Positions 1 to 6,607 of a stretch of 14,782 nucleotides of DNA are shown here, in pieces. Below the pieces are notes generated by a model. It made no database searches. It worked only from the letters and a program-made list of their open reading frames with translations, and was not told where the DNA came from. Origin of the DNA: CAYUYV01 sp964449455 (GTDB lineage: Bacteria > Pseudomonadota > Alphaproteobacteria > JAJFIK01); assembly GCA_964449455.1 (NCBI GenBank), contig CAYUYV010000127.1, forward strand, positions 1-14,782. The letters are read 5' to 3'. The translations under genes were made by a program, and so were the position numbers. Within the stretch, counting starts at the first letter, position 1, and each line of letters starts with the position of its first letter.

Positions 1-25
1 CGAAAACGCGATAAATCAAAGAGTT

Positions 26-65
26 AGAGCCCTTTCACTGCCCCGGAATTCTTTGAAAGGGCTCT
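26..65 (-). terminator. Hairpin downstream of the TetR gene, probable terminator
   Basis: Perfect 12-bp inverted repeat: AGAGCCCTTTCA at 26-37 and TGAAAGGGCTCT at 54-65, with a 16-nt loop. It begins 11 nt after the TetR stop codon. Read on the minus strand, the second arm is followed by AACTCTTTGATTTAT, which is T-rich but not a clean U-tract, and the loop is long for an intrinsic terminator. It could act in both directions or simply be a stable 3' end structure. Confidence 0.5.
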
Positions 66-75
66 CGTGCCACGG

Positions 76-774
76 TCAGTGATCGCCTGTGCCGGGCTCT
101 GAAGGAGGCGTGCTTGGGATCAGGGCCCGGACAATCATCTTACGCAAGGTGACTCCCATGCGCCGGCGCCCGGCTTCGTTGTCGGCAAGGGCCTTGGCGG
201 TCTGCTGCATCATGCCCATGATGGCAAAGCCCACAACCTCAAGATCGTAATCCGCCCAGATCTTGCCCGAGCGGGCATGAATCTCAAGGTCCTCGGCCCA
301 CTTATTGGCCCAATAGACCATGAGCTTGGACGTCTTTTCATCCGTATCTGTATCAATGATGCCGGGATCACTCATCGCCGCGGCAAGCACACCCGGTTTG
401 TCCCGGTGGTAATCGATCACCGAATCGATGACCGCACCGATCCTGTCCTCAAGCTCTGTCAGCCCCTCAATGCGCGCCTTGATCTCGGCGTCCACCTCAC
501 CGCAGGCCTCCTCGACAAAGGCAAAGAAACAGGCCTTTTTGTCCGGAAAATGCAGATAGAATGTTCCGTGTCCCACATCGGCGGCACGCGCCACATCCTG
601 GGGCCGGGTCTTGTGGTAGCCGCGCTCAACGAAGAGGGTGCGGGCAGCAGCCATCAGACGCCGACGGCTGTCCTGGCGACGCTTGCCGCTGCGGACCGTC
701 CCGGATGTGGCTGGCCGGCGGGCTGGCCCGTCGGACGGGACTTTCTCGTCATCGGAAGGGGGCGTGCTGGACAT
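76..774 (-). CDS. TetR/AcrR-family transcriptional regulator
   Basis: 232-residue DNA-binding repressor-type protein. After a polar, basic N-terminal extension of about 33 residues comes the TetR helix-turn-helix (about residues 38-82), with the typical pattern of R-x-L-x-x-A-A-R-x-L-F, then G-Y-x-x-T, and the recognition-helix signature G-H-G-T-F-Y-L-H-F (69-77) followed by D-K-K. The C-terminal half (85-215) is helical and would be the ligand-binding and dimerisation domain; its ligand cannot be read from sequence. The gene lies 63 nt downstream of the aldolase-family gene on the same strand, so the two may be co-transcribed and the regulator may control that gene. This link is inferred from position only. 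No strong Shine-Dalgarno precedes the ATG at 774. A perfect 10-bp inverted repeat at 788-829 lies just upstream and could be an operator or a hairpin. Confidence 0.9.
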   Translation of the reverse strand: MSSTPPSDDEKVPSDGPARRPATSGTVRSGKRRQDSRRRLMAAARTLFVERGYHKTRPQDVARAADVGHGTFYLHFPDKKACFFAFVEEACGEVDAEIKARIEGLTELEDRIGAVIDSVIDYHRDKPGVLAAAMSDPGIIDTDTDEKTSKLMVYWANKWAEDLEIHARSGKIWADYDLEVVGFAIMGMMQQTAKALADNEAGRRRMGVTLRKMIVRALIPSTPPSEPGTGDH

Positions 775-787
775 ATCGTGTCAGGCG

Positions 788-829
788 CGGGATCCGAAAT
801 CCGCAGCCGCATAACGGCCTCGGATCCCG
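788..829. repeat. Inverted repeat between aldolase gene and TetR gene
   Basis: CGGGATCCGA at 788-797 is matched by its exact reverse complement TCGGATCCCG at 820-829, with a 22-nt loop. It fills most of the 63-nt spacer between the aldolase stop and the TetR start. It has no T-run after it on either strand, so it is not a standard terminator. It could be an autoregulatory TetR operator (the half-sites are widely spaced for that), a processing or stability hairpin, or chance. Confidence 0.35.
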
Positions 830-837
830 GTCGCGTT

Positions 838-1608
838 TCAGTCGCGAAAGCCGGGATCGATGCGATCCAGGCGGCGCAGCAGCGCCGGCCAGGCCAAATC
901 ACCGGCTGGGCCTGAAAACAGAGGCACCGATTGGCTGGCAGTACGCTCCGGCACCCCCTCACCCGGATGGGTCCAGGCCGTTCCTCCGGCAAGAGCCCGC
1001 ACCTGCATGGCGCAGGCCCGCTCCAGATAGTAGATCGCCATGAAAGCGTCGGCGCAGCTTTCACCGACGGCCAAAGTGCCGTGATTGCGCAGGATCATGG
1101 TCGGCTTATCGCCAAGGTCGCGCACGAGGCGCTCCCGCTCGTCGAGATCCAGAGCCACGCCCTCATAATCGTGATAGCCAATCTGTCCGTAGAGAGACAT
1201 GGCATGCTGGGACATGGGAAGCAGACCATGTTCCTGGGCCGACACCGCAACGCCATCATCCGTATGCAAATGGATCACGCAGCCCACATCATGGCGCGCC
1301 TCGTGGATGGCGCCATGGATCACAAAGCCAGCCTTGTTCACCGAATAGGCTGACTCGCCCACCACATCGCCGTCCCGATTGACCTTGATCAGCGAAGAGG
1401 CCGTGATCTCATCAAACAGGAGACCGAACGGATTGATAAGGAAATGGCCATCCTCGTCCGGGATCCGGGCCGAGATGTGCGTGAAAACCATATCATCCCA
1501 GCCATAGTGCGCGACAAGCCGGTAGGTGGCCGCCAAATCGACCCGCATCGCCCATTCACCGGCTGACATGGTCTGGGCCATATCAGCCGTATTGACTTCA
1601 CTCACCAT
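838..1608 (-). CDS. Class II aldolase/adducin-family protein
   Basis: 256 residues, the usual length for the fuculose-aldolase/adducin-head fold. Family members are cytoplasmic metal-dependent aldolases, epimerases or decarboxylases. The metal site is visible: the pair H113-x-H115 in the segment V-I-H-L-H-T-D-D-G, the third ligand H176 in R-N-H-G-T-L, and a candidate acid E103 in G-A-I-H-E-A-R-H. Earlier family signatures are T-H-I-S-A-R-I-P (43-50) and the N-P-F-G-L-L-F-x-E stretch (59-67). These subfamilies are often annotated only as 'class II aldolase/adducin', and the substrate cannot be assigned here. ATG at 1608 is preceded by GGAAG with 7-nt spacing. The downstream TetR gene is 63 nt away on the same strand. 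Upstream lies the repeat array with the assembly gap, so its promoter region may be disturbed or incomplete in this assembly. Confidence 0.9.
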   Translation of the reverse strand: MVSEVNTADMAQTMSAGEWAMRVDLAATYRLVAHYGWDDMVFTHISARIPDEDGHFLINPFGLLFDEITASSLIKVNRDGDVVGESAYSVNKAGFVIHGAIHEARHDVGCVIHLHTDDGVAVSAQEHGLLPMSQHAMSLYGQIGYHDYEGVALDLDERERLVRDLGDKPTMILRNHGTLAVGESCADAFMAIYYLERACAMQVRALAGGTAWTHPGEGVPERTASQSVPLFSGPAGDLAWPALLRRLDRIDPGFRD

Positions 1609-1738
1609 GACTGCGCTTCCCGTGCGTGTTGTGTTTGGAGGATGACCCGGGGGTCTTTCAAACCTCTTTTTCGTGTCAAGAGTGGGGGCAGCGCCGCCGG
1701 GCTGTCAAATCTGTCGCAGCCCTGGCCACCCGCTGCAT

Positions 1739-1933
1739 GGCTGCGACGTTCAAGGCTGCGACGTTCAAGGCTGNNNNNNNNNNNNNNNNNNNNNNNNNNN
1801 NNNNNNNNNNNNNNNNNNNNNNNNNNNNNNNNNNNNNNNNNNNNNNNNNNNNNNNNNNNNNNNNNNNNNNNNNGGCTGCGACGTTCAAGGCTGCGACGTT
1901 CAAGGCTGGGCCGTTCAAGGCTGGGCCGTGGAA
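1739..1933. repeat. 15-bp tandem repeat array (minisatellite) interrupted by an assembly gap
   Basis: The unit is GGCTGCGACGTTCAA. Left of the gap there are two exact copies (1739-1753, 1754-1768) plus the first five bases of a third. Right of the gap there are two exact copies (1874-1888, 1889-1903), then a variant GGCTGGGCCGTTCAA (1904-1918) and a more diverged GGCTGGGCCGTGGAA (1919-1933). The last unit lies mainly inside the 3' end of the substrate-binding-protein gene, and the stop codon of that gene (TGA, read from 1917 to 1915) lies within the 1904-1918 unit. Copy number is unknown because the gap falls inside the array. There are no spacers, so it is not a CRISPR. Confidence 0.9.
1774..1873. 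other. Assembly gap of 100 N
   Basis: Exactly 100 unknown bases, a conventional placeholder length, so the true size is probably unknown. Both edges are in the same 15-bp repeat, so the gap very likely reflects collapsed or unresolved tandem repeats. The stretch 1609-1914 has no gene I can support. Besides this gap and the array it contains about 130 bp of upstream sequence of the aldolase gene in which I see no clear promoter. Confidence 0.95.
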
Positions 1934-3099
1934 GCGGTCGACTCCGGTGTCAGCTGGGCCTCGATAAGGGCGATCTGGTTGGGGGTGAGCCATCCTTGCC
2001 AGATGTCGCGATGGTTCTCCAGGAACCACCGCGCAAGGGCCTTGCCCCTCACCTCATTGTTTTCATACATGAAAAGCAGCACTTCGCGCATCAAGGCATT
2101 GGTGGTGCCATAGGCGGCGAGAAACGTCGCGAGAGACCCCGCATCGTTTCGAAAGCGGGTGTTGACGCCGATATGCTGCTCCACAACCGGATAGGCAAGC
2201 GCTGTCTCCGGCCGCCTTGCCGCCGCGAACGCATCCCAGGCGTCCTGCTCATAGGGAGGCTCTTCAAGGGCAACGAGGTCGTAGCGCGCCGTCACCCAGC
2301 TCGGATCCCAGTAATAGGCCACGAACGGCTCGCCCTTGGCATAATGCGACGCGATGGCGGCCGCGAGAGCTGCGCCGGTCCCGACCCGGAAATTGCTGAA
2401 GGAGGCTTGCAGGCCGTACGCTGTCAGCTTCTTTGAATTGTTGATTTCGCACAGCCATCCCAAGCTGCAATTGTAAAACCGGCCAAGGCGCGGGCGCTCC
2501 GGGTCCTTGAACAAAGCCGCATATTTCGGCAGGTCGAACACGCTTTTGAGATCGGGAGCTGCAGGCTCAATGCCGCGCTCAGGATCCCCCTCGATCATGT
2601 AACGGGGCACATACCAGGACTGGGTGGCATCGGGCATGTTCACGCCAATACTCGACACCTGACCGCGCTTGACCCCGTCTTCCCAAATCTTGGTCGCCCG
2701 GTCGATCCAGACCTCCATCGCCACATCCACATCGCCCCGCCGCAGTCCAGCGAGCAGCGGGATGGTGGAGCCGGGCAGATCGTCCGTCTCACAGCCGAAC
2801 GCGGTTTCGATCACAAAACGGGCAACGGCGTTGTGAAAGCGGGCGCTTTCCCAATCAAAGCCGGCAAACATCACAGGGCGATCAATGGGGCAAATCGGTC
2901 CAACGGGCTCGGCACTGTCTGCGCGCGTTGCTGATCCTGCGCTTTGGGCAGCAGCCCCCGGTGCGAGGGCGATCGTCATGGCTGTGAGCACGAGGCCAGC
3001 CACTATGCCGGACCGGCGCACACCGGCCAAAGCCTTGAAGAGCATGTCCAAAATCGAATCCTTCCTGCCGTCCATCTTGCGGTCTATGCCTTGGGGCAT
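1915..3099 (-). CDS. Glycine betaine/choline-type ABC transporter substrate-binding protein (OpuAC/ProX-like)
   Basis: 394 residues from the first ATG. A secretion signal is clear: basic K-A-L-A-G-V-R-R-S, then a hydrophobic stretch (about 31-47), then A-P-G-A-A-A-Q. The internal ATG at 3045 (M19) gives a more normal signal-peptide length and has AGGAAGGA upstream, though with long spacing, so the true start may be 3045. The mature part fits the OpuAC periplasmic binding fold, with R-R-G-D-V-D-V-A-M-E-V-W near residues 120-131, W-Y-V-P-R-Y-M, and a C-S-L-G-W-L-C cysteine pair. Such proteins bind quaternary amines such as glycine betaine or choline and hand them to an inner-membrane ABC permease. 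No permease or ATPase gene is adjacent, so it is an orphan binding protein here. Its last codons (T-A-Q-P-stop) lie in the 15-bp repeat array. Ligand identity is inferred from family only. Confidence 0.85.
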   Translation of the reverse strand: MPQGIDRKMDGRKDSILDMLFKALAGVRRSGIVAGLVLTAMTIALAPGAAAQSAGSATRADSAEPVGPICPIDRPVMFAGFDWESARFHNAVARFVIETAFGCETDDLPGSTIPLLAGLRRGDVDVAMEVWIDRATKIWEDGVKRGQVSSIGVNMPDATQSWYVPRYMIEGDPERGIEPAAPDLKSVFDLPKYAALFKDPERPRLGRFYNCSLGWLCEINNSKKLTAYGLQASFSNFRVGTGAALAAAIASHYAKGEPFVAYYWDPSWVTARYDLVALEEPPYEQDAWDAFAAARRPETALAYPVVEQHIGVNTRFRNDAGSLATFLAAYGTTNALMREVLLFMYENNEVRGKALARWFLENHRDIWQGWLTPNQIALIEAQLTPESTASTAQP

Positions 3100-3253
3100 G
3101 TCGGCCCGTTAGAATGGCGGTCACGGCATTGCCTTAGGGACTACGACCGCCGAGCCGTGTCAGTCACCGCTGCATAACCCTGGCGACTATGCTGCCGGCG
3201 GCGTGTAAGCACAAGAAAGGTGCCCTTCCGGGCCGTAATGACGGGACCACCCC

Positions 3254-4162
3254 ATGACGTCCAAGCGCCCCCCGGATCCACGCCCGACCCTTCTGGGGCA
3301 TTCCGAAACCGGCTCTGCCGAGCCGTCGGATGTGCCGCAAACCGCACCCCGCGAATATCCCACCTGGCCCGCCTCCCCGCCGGATACCGCCTTTCAGCGC
3401 ATCGCATTCCGTGCGAGCCGGACACCGGTGGCCCAGGCCGCTTATCGGGACCTTGTGGGGCGCTATGGCGATGCGCCCCTTGAGGAGGCTCAAGTGATCG
3501 TGGCCATCGGGGGTGATGGCTTCATGCTCGAAACCCTGCACGACACCCTAGTGTCCGGTCTTCCGGTTTTCGGCATCCATCGGGGCACCATCGGTTTCTT
3601 GATGAATGAGACCTTTGGCCCGACCGAGTCCGACCTGCCCCGCAGGCTTGCCGAGGCGGATCCTGCGGTGATCCATCCTTTATGCATGACGGCAATGGAC
3701 AAAGACGGCACGGTCCATGAGGCCCTGGCCATCAATGAAGTGTCGCTGCTGCGGGAGACGCGGCAAACCGCTAAAATCCGGATCTCCATTGATGGCAAGG
3801 AACGGATGTCTGAGCTGATCTGCGATGGCGTGCTTGTCTCGACGCCGGCGGGCAGCACCGCCTATAATCTGTCAGCTCACGGACCCATTCTGCCCATCGA
3901 GGCACGCCTTTTGGCGCTGACGCCCATTTCAGCGTTCCGCCCCCGGCGCTGGCGCGGGGCCATTCTCCCCCACAAGGCCCTTGTCCGCTTTGATGTCCTG
4001 GAGCCCGAGAAACGGCCCGTGAGCGCCGTAGCCGATGCCACCGAAATCCGTCATGTGCAGTCGGTGGTCGTGGCTGAGGACCGTTCCGTGGGCATTACAA
4101 TACTCTTCGACAAGGGCCACAATCTGGATGAACGCATCCTGATGGAGCAGTTCTATCACTGA
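3254..4162 (+). CDS. nadK: NAD kinase
   Basis: Phosphorylates NAD to NADP in the cytoplasm with ATP or polyphosphate. Family motifs are all present: G-G-D-G at 86-89 followed by F-M-L-E-T-L, N-E at 161-162, and D-G-V-L-V-S-T-P-A-G-S-T-A-Y at 191-204. The protein is 302 residues, versus about 255-300 in the family. The conserved domain appears to begin near residue 47 (F-Q-R-I-A-F), so about 45 Pro-rich residues precede it. There is no ATG or TTG close to the domain boundary; a GTG at codon 27 is the only obvious internal alternative. The Shine-Dalgarno before ATG 3254 is weak (GGGA). The 154-bp region from 3100 to 3253 is shared with the divergent binding-protein gene and must hold its promoter, but I cannot assign boxes. 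The downstream membrane-protein gene overlaps its stop codon. Confidence 0.93.
   Translation: MTSKRPPDPRPTLLGHSETGSAEPSDVPQTAPREYPTWPASPPDTAFQRIAFRASRTPVAQAAYRDLVGRYGDAPLEEAQVIVAIGGDGFMLETLHDTLVSGLPVFGIHRGTIGFLMNETFGPTESDLPRRLAEADPAVIHPLCMTAMDKDGTVHEALAINEVSLLRETRQTAKIRISIDGKERMSELICDGVLVSTPAGSTAYNLSAHGPILPIEARLLALTPISAFRPRRWRGAILPHKALVRFDVLEPEKRPVSAVADATEIRHVQSVVVAEDRSVGITILFDKGHNLDERILMEQFYH
4144..4157 (+). promoter_or_regulatory. Shine-Dalgarno and probable non-canonical ATC start of the AbrB-family gene
   Basis: GGAG at 4144-4147 is followed by a 7-nt spacer and ATC at 4155-4157, overlapping the last codons of nadK (TAT CAC TGA). The reading frame is closed by TGA at 4140-4142, and between it and TTG 4251 there is no ATG, GTG or TTG in frame. 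Starting at ATC would give fMet-T-D-T-Q-D-D and a complete first membrane segment. ATT at 4212 is a second rare-start option but lacks a matching Shine-Dalgarno at good spacing. Confidence 0.55.
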
Positions 4163-5240
4163 CACCCAAGACGATTCCGGCCCGACGGTTCGGCCGCTTT
4201 ACAGTGCGACAATTGCCGCCGGGGCGGTTGGCGGCGGGCTTTTCGCCCTTTTGTCCATGCCGCTGGCTTGGATGCTGGGCGCGATGACCCTTACCATGAC
4301 CTTGTGTCTTCTCGGGGCCCAGCTCGCCGTTGAACCGCGCCTGCGCTCGGCCATGATCGCGATCCTTGGGGTGTTTCTGGGCTCGGCCTTTACCCGAGAC
4401 CTTGTGTCCCAAATGTCCGGCTGGCTTCCTGCGATCGCGGTTCTCGTCGTCCTTGGCACCATATGCTCCGTCTCGGCCTTTTTGATCTTTCGGCGCTTCG
4501 CCCAGCTTGATCCGGTGACGGCCTATTTTGCGAGCGTGCCCGGTGGGCTGAGCGAAATGACCCTGATGGGCGAGCATTATGGCGGCAAGCCTCCGGTGAT
4601 CAGCCTCATCCATGTGGTGCGCATCATCTTTGTCGTCAGCGTGGTGCCGATCTATTTCCGCTTCGTGCAGGGCCTTGAGGTACCCTCCCTGCCGCCCCAG
4701 ACGGTCTCGATCCTGAGTTTCCCCCTCGACGAAGCCGCCATCCTGACAGCCTGCGCCGCGTTCGGCGTCCTTCTGGGACGCCTCGTGCATCTGCCAGCCC
4801 CAGCCTTTTTCGGCCCATTCCTCCTGAGTGCCGCGATCCATACCCTGGGGCTCAGCAGCACGCCGCCACCGGCGGAGTGCATCGCGGGAGCGCAGATTGT
4901 TGTCGGCGCTTCCATCGGCGCGCGGTTTTCCGGCTATCGCCTCGGGGACTTCACGGCAGTGATCATGGTCGGCATCGCCTCGGCCGCCGCTATGGTATTT
5001 CTTGCCGCCGTATTCGCCGCCGCCCTGGCGCCCTTTGTGCCACAGGGCGCGGTTGTTCTGTTCCTGGCCTTCGCACCTGGCGGCCTTACGGAAATGTCTC
5101 TGATTGCCCTGTCCATGGACCAGGATCCGGCCTTTATCGCCGCGCTCCACCTGATCCGCATCTTGAGTATCATTGCGCTTGCCACACCGTTGTTCGCCTG
5201 GGCCGCTCGCAAGGATCTTCCGGGCCGCCCCGATCCTTAA
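4155..5240 (+). CDS. AbrB-family integral membrane protein
   Basis: About 361 residues if started at ATC 4155; 329 if started at the first conventional codon, TTG 4251. It is almost wholly hydrophobic with about ten membrane segments. An internal duplication is plain: P-G-G-L-S-E-M-T-L in the first half and P-G-G-L-T-E-M-S-L in the second, each followed by a P-x(6)-H-x-x-R-I block. Likewise L-L-S-M-P-L-A-W-M-L-G-A-M pairs with L-V-H-L-P-A-P-A-F-F-G-P-F. This two-repeat architecture is that of the AbrB family (Pfam ABRB), long mislabelled 'ammonia monooxygenase'; its transport role is poorly defined. The TTG start would cut off the G-G-G-L-F-A-L-L segment whose counterpart is present in the second repeat, so the upstream start is preferred. 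The gene overlaps the end of nadK, suggesting translational coupling. The response-regulator gene follows after 48 nt. Confidence 0.82.
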   Translation: MTDTQDDSGPTVRPLYSATIAAGAVGGGLFALLSMPLAWMLGAMTLTMTLCLLGAQLAVEPRLRSAMIAILGVFLGSAFTRDLVSQMSGWLPAIAVLVVLGTICSVSAFLIFRRFAQLDPVTAYFASVPGGLSEMTLMGEHYGGKPPVISLIHVVRIIFVVSVVPIYFRFVQGLEVPSLPPQTVSILSFPLDEAAILTACAAFGVLLGRLVHLPAPAFFGPFLLSAAIHTLGLSSTPPPAECIAGAQIVVGASIGARFSGYRLGDFTAVIMVGIASAAAMVFLAAVFAAALAPFVPQGAVVLFLAFAPGGLTEMSLIALSMDQDPAFIAALHLIRILSIIALATPLFAWAARKDLPGRPDP

Positions 5241-5288
5241 AACGTTGTAAAGCTAAATGACTTAGGGTGATGGCGGGGAAAAAAACCG

Positions 5289-5783
5289 GTGTCGTCCATG
5301 GACCTGCTGTCAAAAAAGCTGACCGTGCTACTCATCGATGATGACCGTCATTTGCGCGGCATTATCAAAGCCATGCTGTTGAGCTTTCCAAACATCACGT
5401 TTCTGGATGAGAGCCATGCAGCCTATGGCTGGGACGCCTATTGTCAGCATGCCCCAGACCTGATCATTGTCGACTGGGAAATGCCCAAAGTGAACGGACT
5501 TCAATTCATCCGGCGAGTCCGGCATTCACAGACGTCGCCCTATCCCGAAACGCCTCTCATCCTCCTTACCGGACACACCACTAAGAACCTGATTTCAAAA
5601 GCTCTGGATGCCGGCGTTGATCAGGTTTTGAGCAAGCCCGTATCAGCGGACCTGCTGTTCAAAAAGATGACGGCAGCCCTCTCGCGCCAAGGCCCACTGA
5701 TCAAGACGGACAGCGATTTGGGCCGGGATCGGCGGCACGAGACCGCCGGATTTCGTGGCCGTGACCGGCGCAGCCGATCCTGA
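5289..5783 (+). CDS. Single-domain (CheY-like) response regulator
   Basis: 164 residues: a receiver domain and no output domain. Visible active-site residues are the acidic cluster D17-D18-D19, phosphoacceptor D62 in I-I-V-D-W-E-M-P, T94 in L-L-T-G-H and K116 in L-S-K-P-V. The segment after about residue 134 is a polar basic tail with D-R-R repeated (D-R-R-H and D-R-R-S); similar G-P-D-R-R tails occur in alphaproteobacterial single-domain regulators. Such proteins act by phosphotransfer or by protein-protein contact, not by binding DNA. No histidine kinase is in the window, so the partner is unknown. GTG 5289 is about 10 nt from GGGGA at 5274-5279; ATG 5298 is the alternative and is more distant from it. 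The gene is convergent with the Nudix gene, 44 nt apart, with no obvious terminator between. Confidence 0.88.
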   Translation: MSSMDLLSKKLTVLLIDDDRHLRGIIKAMLLSFPNITFLDESHAAYGWDAYCQHAPDLIIVDWEMPKVNGLQFIRRVRHSQTSPYPETPLILLTGHTTKNLISKALDAGVDQVLSKPVSADLLFKKMTAALSRQGPLIKTDSDLGRDRRHETAGFRGRDRRSRS

Positions 5784-5827
5784 CACAAGGCCCCCGTTCC
5801 TCACAACGTATGCCCCCGTTTGCACGC

Positions 5828-6607
5828 TCACAGCTTTTCCAGCGGCTCTGACGTGACCTCATAGCCAGCATCGTCAGGGATGCGCAAAAATGCTCCGTCT
5901 GAGGTGTTTTCCACCCAGGGCTTGACCGTGACGACAAGCTCGGCCGCGGCACGCGTCAGGGCCTCATCCACCGTGCTGCTCCGGGCGAGTTTCATGAGAT
6001 TCATCCGGGTCGGGAAGATGATGGTCCACTTCCCTTCCTCGGCCTCCGCCAGCGCCTTCGCCGGATTGATCCAGACCGAGTCCACCGATTCATCCCCATC
6101 ATGGCGCGCCGCCTGGGCCTCCGGCACCCGGGCAAGGAAGAAATGGGTGTCATAGCGCCGGGGCATCATGTCCGGCGTGATCCAATGGGCAAAGGGCACA
6201 AGCGCCGTCAGATTGAGACCCAGATCGTGACCGCCGAGCAGGCCTTCCATATCCAGTTGCCCGCCATGGACCGCCGAGCGCACTGCCTCCGCATCCTCAA
6301 GGACCGCCGGCACACCTGAGAGCGCGCCCTGATCCGCCAACAGCACGCCACATTCCTCGAACACTTCGCGTACGGCACAAACCCGCAAGGCCAGGGCCTC
6401 TTCGTCGAGCCCGGCATCGCCCTGACACCGGGCGCGGATCGACGGCGCGCGGTCCCCCTCATCAACTTTACCACCCGGAAAAACGAGGGCCCCGGACGCA
6501 AAATCGATCTGATAGTTGCGCACCACCATAAACACTTCGAGGCCCTGGGCCCCGTCACGCAGCAGCAGGATGGTGGCCGACAGGGCCGGTGGTGTGTCTT
6601 GCGCCAT
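5828..6607 (-). CDS. Nudix hydrolase with split Nudix box (NUDT19-like)
   Basis: 259 residues. The start at 6607 is chosen because GAGGAA (6620-6615, minus strand) lies 7 nt upstream and the product begins directly with the Nudix fold; an open frame extends further upstream but into the divergent promoter region. The Nudix signature is split: G-G-K-V-D-E-G-D at 45-52, then about 27 extra residues, then R-E-V-F-E-E-C-G-V-L at 80-89. An insertion inside the Nudix box is a hallmark of the NUDT19/RP2 group, whose animal member hydrolyses CoA and acyl-CoA to a 3',5'-ADP and phosphopantetheine product. W-I-T-P-D (about 143-147) and F-P-T-R-M (about 200) are further recognisable group features. Cleavage of a nucleoside diphosphate linked to another moiety is the general reaction; the CoA substrate is inference. 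The gene is divergent from the efflux pair. Confidence 0.88.
   Translation of the reverse strand: MAQDTPPALSATILLLRDGAQGLEVFMVVRNYQIDFASGALVFPGGKVDEGDRAPSIRARCQGDAGLDEEALALRVCAVREVFEECGVLLADQGALSGVPAVLEDAEAVRSAVHGGQLDMEGLLGGHDLGLNLTALVPFAHWITPDMMPRRYDTHFFLARVPEAQAARHDGDESVDSVWINPAKALAEAEEGKWTIIFPTRMNLMKLARSSTVDEALTRAAAELVVTVKPWVENTSDGAFLRIPDDAGYEVTSEPLEKL

Noticed and set aside
654..1064. Minus-strand frame spanning the TetR-aldolase junction
   Set aside because: It overlaps two supported genes and has no domain or ribosome site.
1739..1933. CRISPR array
   Set aside because: Units are 15 bp and head-to-tail with no spacers, and no cas gene is present.
1626..1967. Plus-strand open frames running through the repeat array and gap
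   Set aside because: They depend on untranslated N, begin in the upstream region of the opposite-strand aldolase gene without a ribosome site, and overlap the 3' end of the binding-protein gene.
3126..3253. tRNA or small RNA in the nadK upstream region
   Set aside because: I found only a weak imperfect inverted repeat around 3170-3193; no cloverleaf or terminator is visible.
4095..5150. Long minus-strand frame (351 codons) opposite the AbrB-family gene
   Set aside because: The product is rich in Gly, Arg, His and Lys without domain features, and it mirrors a real membrane-protein gene; this is a GC-rich shadow frame.
4155..5240. Ammonia monooxygenase
   Set aside because: This is a legacy mislabel for AbrB-family membrane proteins; no AmoA/B/C features are present.
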